DNA of 64,000 nucleotides, from NCBI RefSeq assembly GCF_011605345.1, contig NZ_JAAOXM010000001.1, positions 1,426,001-1,490,000 of the forward strand, written 5' to 3'. The notes under the pieces were generated by a model, which was not told where the DNA came from, searched no databases, and worked only from the letters and a program-made list of their open reading frames with translations. The stretch is from Burkholderia sp. D-99. GTDB taxonomy: Bacteria > Pseudomonadota > Gammaproteobacteria > Burkholderiales > Burkholderiaceae. Shown here one piece after another: positions 43,969 through 54,447 of this stretch (its first letter is position 1; every line of letters begins with the position of its first letter). A program made the position numbers and the translations under genes.

Positions 43969-45018
43969 CTATCCAGCCGCAAGCGGTAAAAAGCGCGGTG
44001 CGCCGCAAACCTGGACGCCTCCGTCAGCTTGAACCTCGTATATCCCGCGTGCCACGTTGTGCGGATGGATCGCCGCTTCCGCAACGCTCAACACTGGGGC
44101 AAAGCAAACATCGCTGCCTTCGAGCCGCGCGCACCAGTGTGCGCGCGGCTCGCTCGCAAACAGCGTCGTGAATCGGGCTTTCAACTCCGGCCAGCGCGTC
44201 ACGTCGTACTGTGCAGCGGGATCGACATCGGTCAGGCCTAGTTTGCCGAGCAGCAATGCGTAGAACTGCGGCTCGAGCGCCCCAAGGGTCACGGCGCCCC
44301 CATCGGCGCAGAGATAAACGTCGTAGAACGGCGAATCGTGGAACGGGCTCGGTCGCGCACTATCCAGCTGTCCGCTCGCTCGCACCCACTGGGCGATCGA
44401 TCCAAGCATTGCCAAGATGTCAACGATGGCGCCGTCCACGACGCGCCCCTGACCACTGTTGCGCGCGTCAAGAAGTGCGCACGCCATCCCGAAGGCAAGC
44501 CCCAGCGCACCCGTTGCGTCTCCGACAACAGTCGGTGGCACGATCGGTCGCTCCCCACGATGGGCCGACAGCGACAACAGGCCGGTCAGCGCCACGTAGT
44601 TTAGATCGTGGCCGGCAGCCTGGGCCAGCGGTCCTTGCTGCCCCCACCCGGTCATCCGGCCGTAGACAAGCCGCGGATTGAGCGCGGCACAATCAGCCGG
44701 CCCGAGGCCCAGCTTCTCCATCACACCCGGGCGATTGCCTTCGATCAGCGCATCGGCGTTCATCAGCAATGCCAATGCCTTCGACATCCCGTCCGGTTGC
44801 TTGAGATCGATCCCCACGACCGTCTTGCCACGCCGAAGCGGATTTTCGGACGCGCCGGCCAGACGCTCGCTCACCACGTTTTTTTGCGGCCGGGCGATGA
44901 CCGTCACCTCCGCGCCCATGTCGGCCAGCATGCGGCCAGCCAACGGACCCGGGCCGATTCCTTCAAATTCGACGATTCGTACACCCGCCAGCGGGCGGCT
45001 CACTTGTGCTGCATCCAT
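43969..45018 (-). CDS. CaiB/BaiF CoA transferase-family protein, alpha-methylacyl-CoA racemase-like
   Basis: 349 aa from ATG 45018 with a GAG-type site (a GTG three codons upstream is possible). LAGVRIVEFEGIGPGPLAGR, MLADMGAEVTVIARPQ, ENPLRRGKTVVGIDLKQPDG and ADALIEGNRPGVMEKLGLGP are class III CoA-transferase landmarks. GHDLNYVALTGLLS and VVGDATGALGLAFGM resemble the His and Asp catalytic segments of AMACR rather than of true transferases. Such racemases convert (R)- to (S)-2-methylacyl-CoA so that branched chains can enter beta-oxidation. The surrounding beta-oxidation genes fit this well. Confidence 0.85.
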   Translation of the reverse strand: MDAAQVSRPLAGVRIVEFEGIGPGPLAGRMLADMGAEVTVIARPQKNVVSERLAGASENPLRRGKTVVGIDLKQPDGMSKALALLMNADALIEGNRPGVMEKLGLGPADCAALNPRLVYGRMTGWGQQGPLAQAAGHDLNYVALTGLLSLSAHRGERPIVPPTVVGDATGALGLAFGMACALLDARNSGQGRVVDGAIVDILAMLGSIAQWVRASGQLDSARPSPFHDSPFYDVYLCADGGAVTLGALEPQFYALLLGKLGLTDVDPAAQYDVTRWPELKARFTTLFASEPRAHWCARLEGSDVCFAPVLSVAEAAIHPHNVARGIYEVQADGGVQVCGAPRFLPLAAG

Positions 45019-45184
45019 TCGATCCACTCTTTCGTGATTTCGTCACCTCGGCACGCAAGCCCTTCCGCCGCGAAATACGTGAATCGACGCGTGCCGATTC
45101 CGGTCCACAAGGAAGCCGTCCTGCGTTGCGCCATTCCCGGGTGACGGAGACCATCTCCATCCCCCGGCATCGCCAACGAAAAAA

Positions 45185-45955
45185 TTATTTCGGCTGCAGC
45201 CTGATACCGGCATCGATACGGATGCATTCGCCGTTGACGTAATCGTTCTCGACGATGAACCGGGCCATGTGCGCGACTTCGTCCGGTCGACCGAGTCGCT
45301 GCGGATAAAGCGGGCTCTCGGAAAGCGCACGCACAGCCTCCGCCGGCAGCGAATCGAACATCGGCGTATGGATGAGCCCAGGCACGATCGTGTTCACACG
45401 AATCCCGTAGCGCGCCAGATCGCGGGCGATCGGCAGAGTCATCGACACCACCCCGCCTTTCGAAGCGCTGTATGCGGCCTGGCCCATCTGCCCTTCGTAG
45501 GCCGCAATCGACGCTGTATTGATGATCACGCCGCGATCGCCGCTGATGGCGTCCGGCTCGTTCCGTGCCATCTGCGTTGCGGCAAGGCGCAATACGTTGA
45601 AGGTACCGACTAGGTTCACGTCGATCACCTTCTTGAAATCGGCCAGCGGGAACGGCCCTTCCTTGCCGATCGTCTTGATCGCATTGGCAATGCCGGCGAA
45701 GTTGCAGCATACGTGGATGGCGTCAAACTTCTCGGTCACACGGTCGATGGCTGCCTGGACCGACTGTTCGTCGGACACATTGGTCCGCACATACACGCAG
45801 AGCTCGCCCAGCTCCGTCGCGAGCGCCTCGCCGCGCGCGTCGTTGAGATCGAGCACCGCAACCGCTGCTCCTTGGGCCGCAAAGCCACGCACCGTAGCTT
45901 CGCCGAGACCGGATGCACCACCGGTTACGATCACTACCTTGCCTGCGATATTCAT
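45185..45955 (-). CDS. Short-chain dehydrogenase, HSD10-like 3-hydroxyacyl-CoA dehydrogenase type
   Basis: 256 aa from ATG 45955. NAD-binding motif VIVTGGASGLGEATVRGFAA, then VCCNFAGIA, VGTFNVLRLAATQMA, catalytic Ser in INTASIAAYEGQMG and YSASKGGV (Tyr-x3-Lys). PGLIHTPMFDSLP and ESPLYPQRLGRPDEVAHMAR are typical of the 17-beta-HSD10 group, which oxidises 2-methyl-3-hydroxyacyl-CoA. This agrees with an adjacent racemase-like gene. Confidence 0.9.
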   Translation of the reverse strand: MNIAGKVVIVTGGASGLGEATVRGFAAQGAAVAVLDLNDARGEALATELGELCVYVRTNVSDEQSVQAAIDRVTEKFDAIHVCCNFAGIANAIKTIGKEGPFPLADFKKVIDVNLVGTFNVLRLAATQMARNEPDAISGDRGVIINTASIAAYEGQMGQAAYSASKGGVVSMTLPIARDLARYGIRVNTIVPGLIHTPMFDSLPAEAVRALSESPLYPQRLGRPDEVAHMARFIVENDYVNGECIRIDAGIRLQPK

Positions 45956-46104
45956 GATTTGATACTCTTCGAAAAAATTCACCAACCGAAAAGCACTTCC
46001 GGCCGACAACCCGTGAATGACAATAGGAAGGATGCGGAAGATCACCAGATCGACTCGCATCATCGATGCCGCCCGCGCAATACACGCCGATGCCGGCGTC
46101 GACG

Positions 46105-47244
46105 CTAGTCGAGAATGGCCCGGGCGATGATTTCCTTCATGATCTCGGAGGTTCCTGCGAGGATGCGGTGGATCCGCTCATCCTGATAGAGCCGGCAGAT
46201 CTCGTACTCCTCCATGTAACCCGCCCCGCCGTGCAGCTGCACGCCCTCATCGACCATGCGGCCGTTCAGCTCGCTCGTGAACAGCTTGGCTCGAGCAGCA
46301 TCCACTGCACTAAGCTTTCCTTCGTTGTGTACGTCGACACAGCGGTCGACATAGACTTGCGCCATCTCGATTTCGGCGTCCAGTGCCGCGAGCTTGAAAC
46401 GCGTGTTCTGCATTTTTGAAAGAGGCTTGCCGAATACTAGCCGCTGCTTGACGAAATCCTTCGTGATCTCCAGTGCCAGACGCGCGGCAGCGACGTTACC
46501 GACTGCAGCAATCAGCCGTTCCTCCGCGAGGCCCTGCATTAGATGGTAGAAGCCGCGATTGACTTCGCCGAGCACGTTCGACTTGGGAATCTTGACGTCG
46601 CGAAAGAACAGCTCGGCCGTGTCCTGCGACTTCAGCCCCATCTTCTTCAGGTTCCGGCCGCGCTCGAAACCTTCCATACCGCGCTCGACCAGGAACAGCG
46701 TGATGCCGTGCGGATTGTCGACGTGCGTACGGGCCGCGACGATGACGAGGTCCGCATTGATGCCGTTCGAGATGTACGTCTTCGAACCATTCAATATCCA
46801 GTGGTCCCCCTGCTCCACCGCGCGCGATTTCATCCCGGCCAGGTCGGATCCAGCATCGGGCTCGGTCATCGCGATCGCGAGAATCGTTTCGCCGCTGATC
46901 ATGCCGGGCAGGAAGCGCTGCTTCTGTTCTTCCGTGCCGAAATGTTGGATGTACGGCCCGACGAGACGGCTGTGCAGCGTGATGAAATACCCCGGATCGC
47001 CATGGAAGGTGTTCGCCTCGATCAGGATCTGCTCATAGCGAAAATCCTTCAGACCCAGGCCGCCGTACCGCTCATCGGCCCACATGCACAGGAATCCGGT
47101 ATTGCCCGCTTTCAGGAAAGCCTCGCGGTCTACGATATTCGCGTCGCGCCAACGTTCCCGATGTGGCCGGATCTCCCGCTGGAAGAAGCGGCATGCCGAA
47201 TCGCGGAACAACTCCATTTCGGCGCTCAAGGGACGAGCTTCCAT
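46105..47244 (-). CDS. Acyl-CoA dehydrogenase
   Basis: 379 aa from ATG 47244 (MEARPLSAEMELFRDSACRF). Signature 1 is ILAIAMTEPDAGSDLAGMKS. NGSKTYISNGINADLVIVAA, EERLIAAVGNVAAARLALEI, GKPLSKMQNTRFKLA and the C-terminal QLHGGAGYMEEYEICRLYQD followed by ERIHRILAGTSEIM complete it. The Glu in GYMEEY is the probable catalytic base. It introduces the alpha-beta double bond and passes electrons to the EtfAB encoded downstream. Confidence 0.94.
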   Translation of the reverse strand: MEARPLSAEMELFRDSACRFFQREIRPHRERWRDANIVDREAFLKAGNTGFLCMWADERYGGLGLKDFRYEQILIEANTFHGDPGYFITLHSRLVGPYIQHFGTEEQKQRFLPGMISGETILAIAMTEPDAGSDLAGMKSRAVEQGDHWILNGSKTYISNGINADLVIVAARTHVDNPHGITLFLVERGMEGFERGRNLKKMGLKSQDTAELFFRDVKIPKSNVLGEVNRGFYHLMQGLAEERLIAAVGNVAAARLALEITKDFVKQRLVFGKPLSKMQNTRFKLAALDAEIEMAQVYVDRCVDVHNEGKLSAVDAARAKLFTSELNGRMVDEGVQLHGGAGYMEEYEICRLYQDERIHRILAGTSEIMKEIIARAILD

Positions 47245-47382
47245 CACTATGTCTCCAGATATGTGCGCCCACCGGACGCTGAATACGCATGCCCTGCGCA
47301 CGGATCGCACCGTTCGGCCGCATAGCGTCCGAACGGCCTGGTGAATGGCACGATCTTGCGCAGGGCACGAGCCACGTCGCGA

Positions 47383-49545
47383 TCAGACAGCGTCGTTGGT
47401 CGAATAGAACGCGGTGTTTTGCTCGCCGCGAGCGAGGAGCCAGGCGGATGGCTTGAAGCGCTTGCCGTGTTTTTCCGCCAGCTGTTCGCATTCGGCGATG
47501 AACCGGCGAATCCCGATCGTGTCGATATAGGACAACGCACCGCCGGTCCACGCCGGATAGCCGATGCCGAGAATGGAGCCGAGATCCGCGTCCACCGGCG
47601 TCGTCAACACACCCTCCTCCAGGCAGCGTGCGGTTTCCATCGCCATGACGTTCAGGAACCGTTGCTTCAACTCCTCGATGTCCGGTTGCTGCTGCGCGAG
47701 CGGGAACAGTTCCTTGAGGCCGGGCCAAAGTCGCTTGGGCGCGTTTTCGGGGTAGTCATAGAAACCGCCGCCGAATCGACGTCCGGGCCTCTTGATCTCG
47801 TCGACCATGAGATCGGCCACCTTGCTGCCGACCACGCCGCGATACTGCTCAGCCACGCCATCGGCATCCTGCTGGCGATAGACGCTTTGCTGCAACGTCA
47901 ACGTCACCTCGTCGGATACGGCGAGCGGACCGACGGGAAAGCCGGCCAGCTTGGCCGCGCTCTCGATCAGCACGGGGGCGACGCCGTCGAGCAGCATCTG
48001 CTGCCCTTCCTGGGTAAAAGTGCCGAACACCCGGCTCGTGAAGAAGCCCGGCGAATCGTGGACGATGATCGGCGTCTTGCCGATTTGCCCGATGTAGTCG
48101 AGCGTGCGCGCCACCGTTTCCCGACTGGTTTGTTCACCGAGGATGATTTCCACCAGCGGCATCTTTTCCACCGGAGAAAAGAAGTGAATGCCGATGAATT
48201 GCTCCGGTCGCACTGACGCACGTGCGAGACCGGTAATCGGCAAGGTCGACGTGTTTGAACCGAATACGGCGGAGGCCGGAATGATCGCCTCGGTCTTGCG
48301 CGTGATGTCGGCCTTCAGCTCGCGCTTTTCGAATACGGCTTCGATCACGAAATCGCAACCGTCGAGATCCGCGTAATCCGCGGTCGGACGGATACGCGCG
48401 AGCAATGCATCGAGTTTTTCCTGGGTAATCTTGCCCTTGGCGAGGTCCTTGGCGCGCAATGCAGCGATGGCGGCCTTGCCTTTCTCTGCCTGTTCCAGCG
48501 TGGCATCGAGCAGGACGACCTCGATACCCGCCTGCGCGCTGACGTGCGCTATGCCTGCGCCCATCATACCCGCGCCCAGCACGCCGAGCTTGCTCACCTT
48601 CGACTTGGCCACATCCTGCGGGCGTGCCGCCAGCTTGTTCGCAGCGCCCTGGTTGATGAACAGCGTGCGCGTCAGGTTACGGGCAACCGGGTCGGCCAGC
48701 AGCTTGCCGAAATACTTGGTTTCGATGCGCAAGCCGACATCGATGGTCACTTGCGTGCCTTCATAGACGCACGACAGGATCGCCAGCGGCGCCGGGTAGT
48801 TGCCGTTCGTGTTCGCGGCGGTCAGCGCCGTGCCGGCGACGAACGTCTGTGCGGCGTGCGAGGCGAGCGGCCCAGCACCGCCGGGGATCCGGTACCCCTT
48901 GGTGTCCCACGGTTGTTCGGCGCGCGGGGATTCCAGCAACCAGCGGCGCGCCTCGCGAACCAGTCCGGCTGCCGGGACCACTGCGTGAACGATGCCCAGC
49001 TTGAGTGCTTCTGCCGCCTTCACATGTTTCCCCTGCAGCAACAGAGGCAACGCAGCAGGAATGCCGATCAGGCGCGGCAGGCGCTGCGTGCCGCCCGCGC
49101 CCGGCAACAACCCGACCTTGACTTCAGGTAGCCCGACCACGGCTTTCGGATCGTCGCTCAGCACGCGATAATGACACGCGAGGCACAGTTCCAGGCCACC
49201 GCCCAGCGCCGTGCCGTTGATCGCGGCAGCCACCGGCTTGCCGCACGTTTCCAGACTGCGAAACAGTCGCGACAGCACGCGCGCCTGTTCGGCGCCCTGC
49301 GCCGGCGTAATGCCCGAATCGTAAAACGTGACCAGGTCCTTCAGGTCGGCGCCAGCGATGAAGCCGCTGGTCTTGCCCGACGTGATGATTGTGCCCTTGA
49401 TGGCGTCGTCGCCCTTGATCCGCTCGACCGCCGCGGTGAGATCGCGGGTCAGTTCCGGCGTGATGACGTTCATCGGACGTTGCGGTACGTCGATGGTGAG
49501 CAGCGCGATGCCGTCCTGGTCCAGGTCGAATTTCAGTGTCGTCAT
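47383..49545 (-). CDS. Bifunctional enoyl-CoA hydratase / 3-hydroxyacyl-CoA dehydrogenase (FadB/FadJ type)
   Basis: 720 aa, the normal length for the multifunctional alpha subunit. The hydratase domain (1-190) has [20 protein letters not shown] and [20 protein letters not shown] with the two catalytic Glu. The dehydrogenase domain (about 315-500) has [49 protein letters not shown] and [15 protein letters not shown] with the catalytic His. C-terminal domains follow. The stop TGA is at 47383. It supplies hydration and L-3-hydroxyacyl oxidation. The SDR downstream may handle a methyl-branched variant. Confidence 0.95.
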   Translation of the reverse strand: MTTLKFDLDQDGIALLTIDVPQRPMNVITPELTRDLTAAVERIKGDDAIKGTIITSGKTSGFIAGADLKDLVTFYDSGITPAQGAEQARVLSRLFRSLETCGKPVAAAINGTALGGGLELCLACHYRVLSDDPKAVVGLPEVKVGLLPGAGGTQRLPRLIGIPAALPLLLQGKHVKAAEALKLGIVHAVVPAAGLVREARRWLLESPRAEQPWDTKGYRIPGGAGPLASHAAQTFVAGTALTAANTNGNYPAPLAILSCVYEGTQVTIDVGLRIETKYFGKLLADPVARNLTRTLFINQGAANKLAARPQDVAKSKVSKLGVLGAGMMGAGIAHVSAQAGIEVVLLDATLEQAEKGKAAIAALRAKDLAKGKITQEKLDALLARIRPTADYADLDGCDFVIEAVFEKRELKADITRKTEAIIPASAVFGSNTSTLPITGLARASVRPEQFIGIHFFSPVEKMPLVEIILGEQTSRETVARTLDYIGQIGKTPIIVHDSPGFFTSRVFGTFTQEGQQMLLDGVAPVLIESAAKLAGFPVGPLAVSDEVTLTLQQSVYRQQDADGVAEQYRGVVGSKVADLMVDEIKRPGRRFGGGFYDYPENAPKRLWPGLKELFPLAQQQPDIEELKQRFLNVMAMETARCLEEGVLTTPVDADLGSILGIGYPAWTGGALSYIDTIGIRRFIAECEQLAEKHGKRFKPSAWLLARGEQNTAFYSTNDAV

Positions 49546-49572
49546 GATGTCTCTCGTGGTATCCAGGTGGCG

Positions 49573-50781
49573 TTACACGCGTTCGATGATGGTGGCCGTG
49601 CCCATGCCGGCGCCGACGCACAGCGTGCACAGCGCGGTGGACTTGCCGGTACGCTCGAGTTCGTCGAGCGCCGTGCCGACGATGATCGAGCCGGTCGCGC
49701 CGAGCGGGTGGCCGAGCGCAATCGCACCGCCGTTGACGTTGACCTTGTCGTGAGGCACGTTCAGGGCACGCATGAAGCGCATGACCACGGCGGCAAATGC
49801 CTCGTTTACCTCGAACAGATCGATGTCGCCGACCTGCATGCCTGCCAGCTTCAATACCTTCTCGGTCACATAGGCCGGGCCGGTCAACATGATGCACGGC
49901 TCCGAACCGATCGACGTGAAAGCACGCACGCGTGCACGCGGCTTCAGGCCGTTCCGTTCGCCGAATTCCTTGCTGCCGATCAGGACCGCGCACGCGCCGT
50001 CGACGATGCCGCTAGAATTGCCACCGGTATGAACGTGGTTGATCGCCTCGACCTGCGGATAACGCTGCATGGCGATCGCATCGAAGCCGGCCTGGAGCCC
50101 GAGTTGCTCGAACGAGGGCTTGAGCTTGCCGAGATCTTCCAGCGACGTGCCGGGGCGCACATGCTCGTCACGCGCCAGGACGATCTCGCCGATCACGTCG
50201 CGCACCGGCACGATCGATTTCCCGAAGCGTCCTTCCTGCCAGGCCAGTGCCGCGCGGCGCTGGCTCTCGACGGCATACGCATCCACATCCGTGCGCGAAT
50301 ATCCATCGAGCGTCGCGATCAGATCAGCACTCACACCCTGCGGCACGAAATGAACGAGCGGGGCAAACGCCGGATCGGCCGGCCACGCACCGCCATCGGA
50401 ACCCATCGCAACGCGCGACATCGATTCGACGCCGCCGGCCACCACGGCAGGCGACTGGCCGGACATCACCTTGGCCGTCGCCATGTTGAAGGCTTCGAGG
50501 CCCGACGCGCAGAAGCGGTTGACCTGGACGCCGGGCACGCCTTCGTCATAGCCGGCGTTCAGCGCGGCCGAGCGCGGCAGCACGGCGCCTTGCTCCCCGA
50601 TCGGAGAAACCAGGCCCATGATGACGTCGTCGACCCAGCGCGTATCGAGCGCGCTGCGCTCGCGCAGGGCCTGAAGCACCTGCGTGCCCAGCTGCAGCGG
50701 CGTGATTTCGTGCAGGGCGCCCTCGGGACGTCCTTTTCCGCGCGGCGTGCGGACGTGGTCATAAATGAAAGCTTCGGTCAT
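49573..50781 (-). CDS. Acetyl-CoA C-acyltransferase (thiolase)
   Basis: 402 aa from ATG 50781 ([20 protein letters not shown]). The acyl-accepting Cys lies in [13 protein letters not shown]. The other motifs are [38 protein letters not shown] (catalytic His) and [16 protein letters not shown] (second Cys). It cleaves 3-ketoacyl-CoA. It lies 27 bp upstream of the FadB-type gene on the transcript and 52 bp after the enoyl-CoA hydratase gene. Confidence 0.95.
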   Translation of the reverse strand: MTEAFIYDHVRTPRGKGRPEGALHEITPLQLGTQVLQALRERSALDTRWVDDVIMGLVSPIGEQGAVLPRSAALNAGYDEGVPGVQVNRFCASGLEAFNMATAKVMSGQSPAVVAGGVESMSRVAMGSDGGAWPADPAFAPLVHFVPQGVSADLIATLDGYSRTDVDAYAVESQRRAALAWQEGRFGKSIVPVRDVIGEIVLARDEHVRPGTSLEDLGKLKPSFEQLGLQAGFDAIAMQRYPQVEAINHVHTGGNSSGIVDGACAVLIGSKEFGERNGLKPRARVRAFTSIGSEPCIMLTGPAYVTEKVLKLAGMQVGDIDLFEVNEAFAAVVMRFMRALNVPHDKVNVNGGAIALGHPLGATGSIIVGTALDELERTGKSTALCTLCVGAGMGTATIIERV

Positions 50782-50833
50782 GACATGCTCACTTGAGGTT
50801 GATGTATTCCACGGTTGCCCGAAACCTTCGCCG

Positions 50834-51652
50834 TTACGTGCGGACGAAGGAAGCTGACGCGGCGTATTGCGGAGCACGACGTTCCAGGTTCGCGCGAACC
50901 GTCTCCATCTGCTCGAAACTGCCGAGGAGTCGATCCTGTTCCTGCGACTCGGCCAACAGCAACGGCGCCGGGTCGCCAGGAAAGGAGCGATTGAGTAATC
51001 GTTTTGCACTGCGTATCGCCTGCGGGCTGCGTTGTGCAATTTCAAACGCAAGGCGGCGGGCCTCATCCAGCGGTGCCTCGCTGACACGGGTCGCGAGCCC
51101 CAGAGCGACGGCTTCCTCGCCCGACACGACGCGGCCGGTGTAGACAAGTTCCCGCATTACGTCGGCCCGTACGACCTGCGGCATGAGCACGAACCCGGCC
51201 ATGTCCGGGACGATCCCCCATTGGATTTCCATCACGCTGAGCCGCGCGGCGGGACTGACCAGCCGCACATCCGCGCCGAGCGCGAGTTGTAGGCCGCCGC
51301 CGAATGCGACGCCGTGCACCGCGGCGACGACCGGAACGGGGAGATTGCGCCACGCCATGACGGCCTGCTGATAGAGGTTGGCAATGCCGTGCGTGCGCGT
51401 AGCCAGTGGATCGCGTCCCTCCGTTGCCTCGCTGCCCGCATTAAAATTCGACAGATCGAGACCTGCGCAGAACGCCCGCCCCGCGCCATGCAGGACGACG
51501 GCGCGAACGTTGGAATCGCGATCGAGGCGATCAGCGGCAGCGACGAGTTCCTCGAAGCTCTCCGGTACTAGCGCATTGAGCTTGTCGGGACGATCGAGGC
51601 GAACTTCGGCGACACCGTCCGCGCTCAGCGCGACGGCGACATGGGAATTCAT
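50834..51652 (-). CDS. Enoyl-CoA hydratase/isomerase
   Basis: 272 aa from ATG 51652. Crotonase motifs: GRAFCAGLDLSNFNAG (oxyanion region 1), VAAVHGVAFGGGLQLALGAD (oxyanion hole 2) and EIQWGIVPDMAGFVLMPQVV. In the last of these, Ile replaces the more usual Leu after the catalytic-position residues, and Pro-Asp-Met follows. This resembles the dienoyl-CoA-isomerase or ECH subgroup rather than FadB. First gene of the minus-strand acyl-CoA operon, divergent from an AraC regulator. Confidence 0.92.
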   Translation of the reverse strand: MNSHVAVALSADGVAEVRLDRPDKLNALVPESFEELVAAADRLDRDSNVRAVVLHGAGRAFCAGLDLSNFNAGSEATEGRDPLATRTHGIANLYQQAVMAWRNLPVPVVAAVHGVAFGGGLQLALGADVRLVSPAARLSVMEIQWGIVPDMAGFVLMPQVVRADVMRELVYTGRVVSGEEAVALGLATRVSEAPLDEARRLAFEIAQRSPQAIRSAKRLLNRSFPGDPAPLLLAESQEQDRLLGSFEQMETVRANLERRAPQYAASASFVRT

Positions 51653-51940
51653 GGCCTGTCTCCTTGGCGGCGGCTTCGGTACTTCGAGCGCCACCCGTCA
51701 TTTCTGTTGATCCGCTCGGCGGCGGACTGCGGCTCGTGACGCACCAATTGCGCCGTACGCTTGCCACGACCGAGCAATCGATGGCAAAACTCGCCAACCC
51801 TTCATTGAAAACTCACGCTACCCGGCGCCTTCCATTGATGACTCGAAATCGCTTCGGCTCCGCAATTCACCGAAGCATTCTCCTTCAGCGGCCGGTGAAA
51901 TGTGATAGTGTGAGTTGCCAATCTTGTTGCAAAAATCGCC
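51653..51940. promoter_or_regulatory. Divergent promoter region of the beta-oxidation operon and AraC gene
   Basis: 288 bp between two divergent genes. It must drive the acyl-CoA operon leftward and the regulator rightward. No clear AraC-type direct repeats were located by eye. Confidence 0.4.
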
Positions 51941-52963
51941 ATGCCCACGAAGTCCAGCTCGATTACCATTCCGATGCGCTACGTCCGCGACCTGGTCGAT
52001 GTGGCGCTCGCGCATGGCCTTGATGGCAACGAAATGCTGGCCCGCGTGTCGATCGAGAAGGGTCTGCTCGACATTCCCAGTGCCCGGGTCAGCCTGAAGC
52101 AGTTTTCCCGGCTCTACACCGAGCTGGTCGGCGCGCTCGAGGACGAGGCCCTGGGGCTTCACGGCGGACCGATACGCCCGGGTTCCGTCGAAGTGCTGTG
52201 CAGGATCGGCATGACCGCGCCTACCCTGCGGGACTGCCTCCCCGTTCTTGCCCGGGGGGCCAATGCGTTGATCGGCGGGTTCAAGGTGGAATGCGTTGTT
52301 GCCATCGACGAGCTGCAGATCGTGTTCCATGAACGTCAGCCGATCGTCGACAACCGACCGCTCGCCTACGAGATCATCATTCCGACGATCTATGCGGTCC
52401 TCTCCTGGCTCGTCGGGCAGCGCTTGCCGCTCGTCCATGCCGACTTCCCGTTCGCGGCGCCCAGCCACCTGTTTGAGTTGCGGACCCTGATGGGCGGTGA
52501 ACTCCGATTCGATCAGCCGTTCGCGGCGCTGCGATTCCCGAAGCACGCCAATGACCTTCGAATCGTCCGCCGATCGGAAGACATCCAGCGGGTCGTGCGT
52601 CGCGCACCGGCCAGTTTCATCGAGGCACTGCTGGTGCAGAACACGCTGATATTCGAAGTGCGGCGCGTGCTGCAGCAGGCCCTGCCGTCCATCCTGACGT
52701 TGAACGAAGTCGCGGATCGCCTGGTGATGTCGCCGCGCACGCTGCTGCGCAAACTGGACGCCGCCAACGCCAGCTTTCAGGCCATCAAGGACGATCTGCG
52801 CCGCGACGTCGCGCTGCACTTGCTGATGCGGGAGCCAACGCCGCTGAAGGAAATCGCGACACGCCTCGGATTCTCGGATCAATCGACGTTTCAACGCGCG
52901 TTTGCGAAGTGGACGGGCGTTCCGCCGGGAGAGTACCGAAAGCGGACCTGGACGCCGGGATGA
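51941..52963 (+). CDS. AraC-family regulator divergent from the acyl-CoA operon
   Basis: 340 aa. The N-terminal Arabinose_bd-like domain includes IPMRYVRDLVDVALAHGLDG and GPIRPGSVEVLCRIGMTAPT. The HTH domain (about 240-335) includes LTLNEVADRLVMSPRTLLRK then LMREPTPLKEIATRLGFSDQ and STFQRAFAKWTGVPPGEYRK. It resembles OruR/ArgR-type regulators with an effector-binding N-terminal domain. It is transcribed away from the enoyl-CoA hydratase gene, so it is the likely activator of the operon in the presence of the substrate. Confidence 0.93.
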   Translation: MPTKSSSITIPMRYVRDLVDVALAHGLDGNEMLARVSIEKGLLDIPSARVSLKQFSRLYTELVGALEDEALGLHGGPIRPGSVEVLCRIGMTAPTLRDCLPVLARGANALIGGFKVECVVAIDELQIVFHERQPIVDNRPLAYEIIIPTIYAVLSWLVGQRLPLVHADFPFAAPSHLFELRTLMGGELRFDQPFAALRFPKHANDLRIVRRSEDIQRVVRRAPASFIEALLVQNTLIFEVRRVLQQALPSILTLNEVADRLVMSPRTLLRKLDAANASFQAIKDDLRRDVALHLLMREPTPLKEIATRLGFSDQSTFQRAFAKWTGVPPGEYRKRTWTPG

Positions 52964-53012
52964 CTCGACCACCCGACATCCTGGGCATCTGCACCGCACG
53001 GTGCGAAAGCAA

Positions 53013-54356
53013 CTAACTCGCACGGCGCTCGCGCACCGCGTGCACCGGTATCGCCGCGATCATCAGGATTGCGCTCAGGACCAGGAGCACCGCAATCACT
53101 CCGAGGCCGTACTGAAAGCTGCCGGTCCTCAACTTGATCACGCCGATCATCCAGGGTGCGAAAGCAGCACCCAGTTGACTTACGCTCGAGATCAACGCGA
53201 TCCCGACGGCGGCCGACGATCTCGACAGCATCACGGTGGGAACGGACCAGAACAGCGGCGTGATCGCAGCCATCCCCATGTACGCCACGCAAAGCGAGAT
53301 GAGCGCCATGACGAGACTGCCGTTGGAAAACGTGAGTGCGAAGAAGCCTCCTGCAGCGACGAGCGCGCCGCACGCGAAATGCCACCGCCGCTCCAGTTTC
53401 CGGTCCGACCGACGCCCCCACCCGATCATTGCGACCGCCCCCAGACAGTTCGGGATGACCGCGTATAGGCCGACATGCAAGATGTCCTTGACCCCGAAAC
53501 TCTTCACGATCAGCGGGAACCAGAATGTCAGGGAATAGCCGCCGGCCATCACGGCAAAATTGATCGCCACCAGCACGTAAATGCGCGGATTCCGGAAGAC
53601 CCCCCCGGCCCAACTGCTTCGCGCCGGCTCCCCATGCAGTTTCTTGTCGTTGTCGACCTGACGGATGAGAAACGCCTTTTCGTCGGTCGTCAGCCAGTTT
53701 GCGTCCGCCGGCTTGTCCGTCAGATAGAAAAAGGCAGCCACGGCTATCACGGAACTGGGCAGACCTTCCAGCAGGAACATCCATTGCCACCCTCGGAAAC
53801 CGAGTGCGTCGTGCAATCCGGTCATGATCGCCGTCGACGACGGGCCGGCCACCACGCCGGACACGACGAGCGACGTCATCAGCACCGCCACGACCGACGA
53901 CCGGCGCGCCGACGGATACCAGTAAGTGAGGTAGAGGATGACGCCGGGAAAAAATCCTGCCTCGAATACCCCCAGCAGGAAGCGCACTACATAGAACTCC
54001 GTCGGGGTCCGCACGAATGCCATCGTCGCTGACACCAGCCCCCACATGAACATGATGCGAGCGATGGTCTTGCGCGCGCCGTAGCGCTCCAGCATCAGAT
54101 TGCTGGGCACTTCGAAAAGCAGGTATCCGATGAAGAAGATGCCGGCGCCCAAACCATATATCGCTTCATTGATGTCTAGGTCCTGCCGCATCTGCAATTG
54201 CGCGTACCCGATGTTGATCCGGTCCATGAACGAGAGCGCATAACAGAGAAATAGGAAGGGAATCAGGCGCCAGCTCACCTTGCGATAAATGGCGTCGGCC
54301 CTGCTTGCCTCGTCATCCTGTTGCTGAATCGAATTCGAAACCAAACCTGTCTCCAT
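53013..54356 (-). CDS. MFS transporter, anion:cation symporter (ACS) type
   Basis: 447 aa from ATG 54356 with 12 predicted TM helices. RLIPFLFLCYALSFMDRINI then GYAQLQMRQDL, GIFFIGYLLFEVPSNLMLER, GARKTIARIMFMWGLVSATM and GVFEAGFFPGVILYLTYWYP are ACS-family hallmarks, with the DRxNxG motif of TM1. These import organic acids such as hexuronates, phthalate or tartrate. The next gene upstream on the same strand is the SDR at 54448. Confidence 0.94.
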   Translation of the reverse strand: METGLVSNSIQQQDDEASRADAIYRKVSWRLIPFLFLCYALSFMDRINIGYAQLQMRQDLDINEAIYGLGAGIFFIGYLLFEVPSNLMLERYGARKTIARIMFMWGLVSATMAFVRTPTEFYVVRFLLGVFEAGFFPGVILYLTYWYPSARRSSVVAVLMTSLVVSGVVAGPSSTAIMTGLHDALGFRGWQWMFLLEGLPSSVIAVAAFFYLTDKPADANWLTTDEKAFLIRQVDNDKKLHGEPARSSWAGGVFRNPRIYVLVAINFAVMAGGYSLTFWFPLIVKSFGVKDILHVGLYAVIPNCLGAVAMIGWGRRSDRKLERRWHFACGALVAAGGFFALTFSNGSLVMALISLCVAYMGMAAITPLFWSVPTVMLSRSSAAVGIALISSVSQLGAAFAPWMIGVIKLRTGSFQYGLGVIAVLLVLSAILMIAAIPVHAVRERRAS

Positions 54357-54447
54357 GATTTTTCCTTTGTCGTCTCTGGTCGTCGACCGGTGTGGCCGCA
54401 CCAGGAATTCACGTGTCTCTTGCAGGGCACCCCCCGCCGCCATCCAG

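Noticed and set aside
42186..43989. Plus-strand frames over etfA and etfB
   Set aside because: Arg/Leu-rich mirror frames of ETF genes.
49171..50796. Plus-strand open frame of about 540 codons
   Set aside because: Antisense to the FadB-type and thiolase genes, both with full motifs; Arg/His-rich translation.
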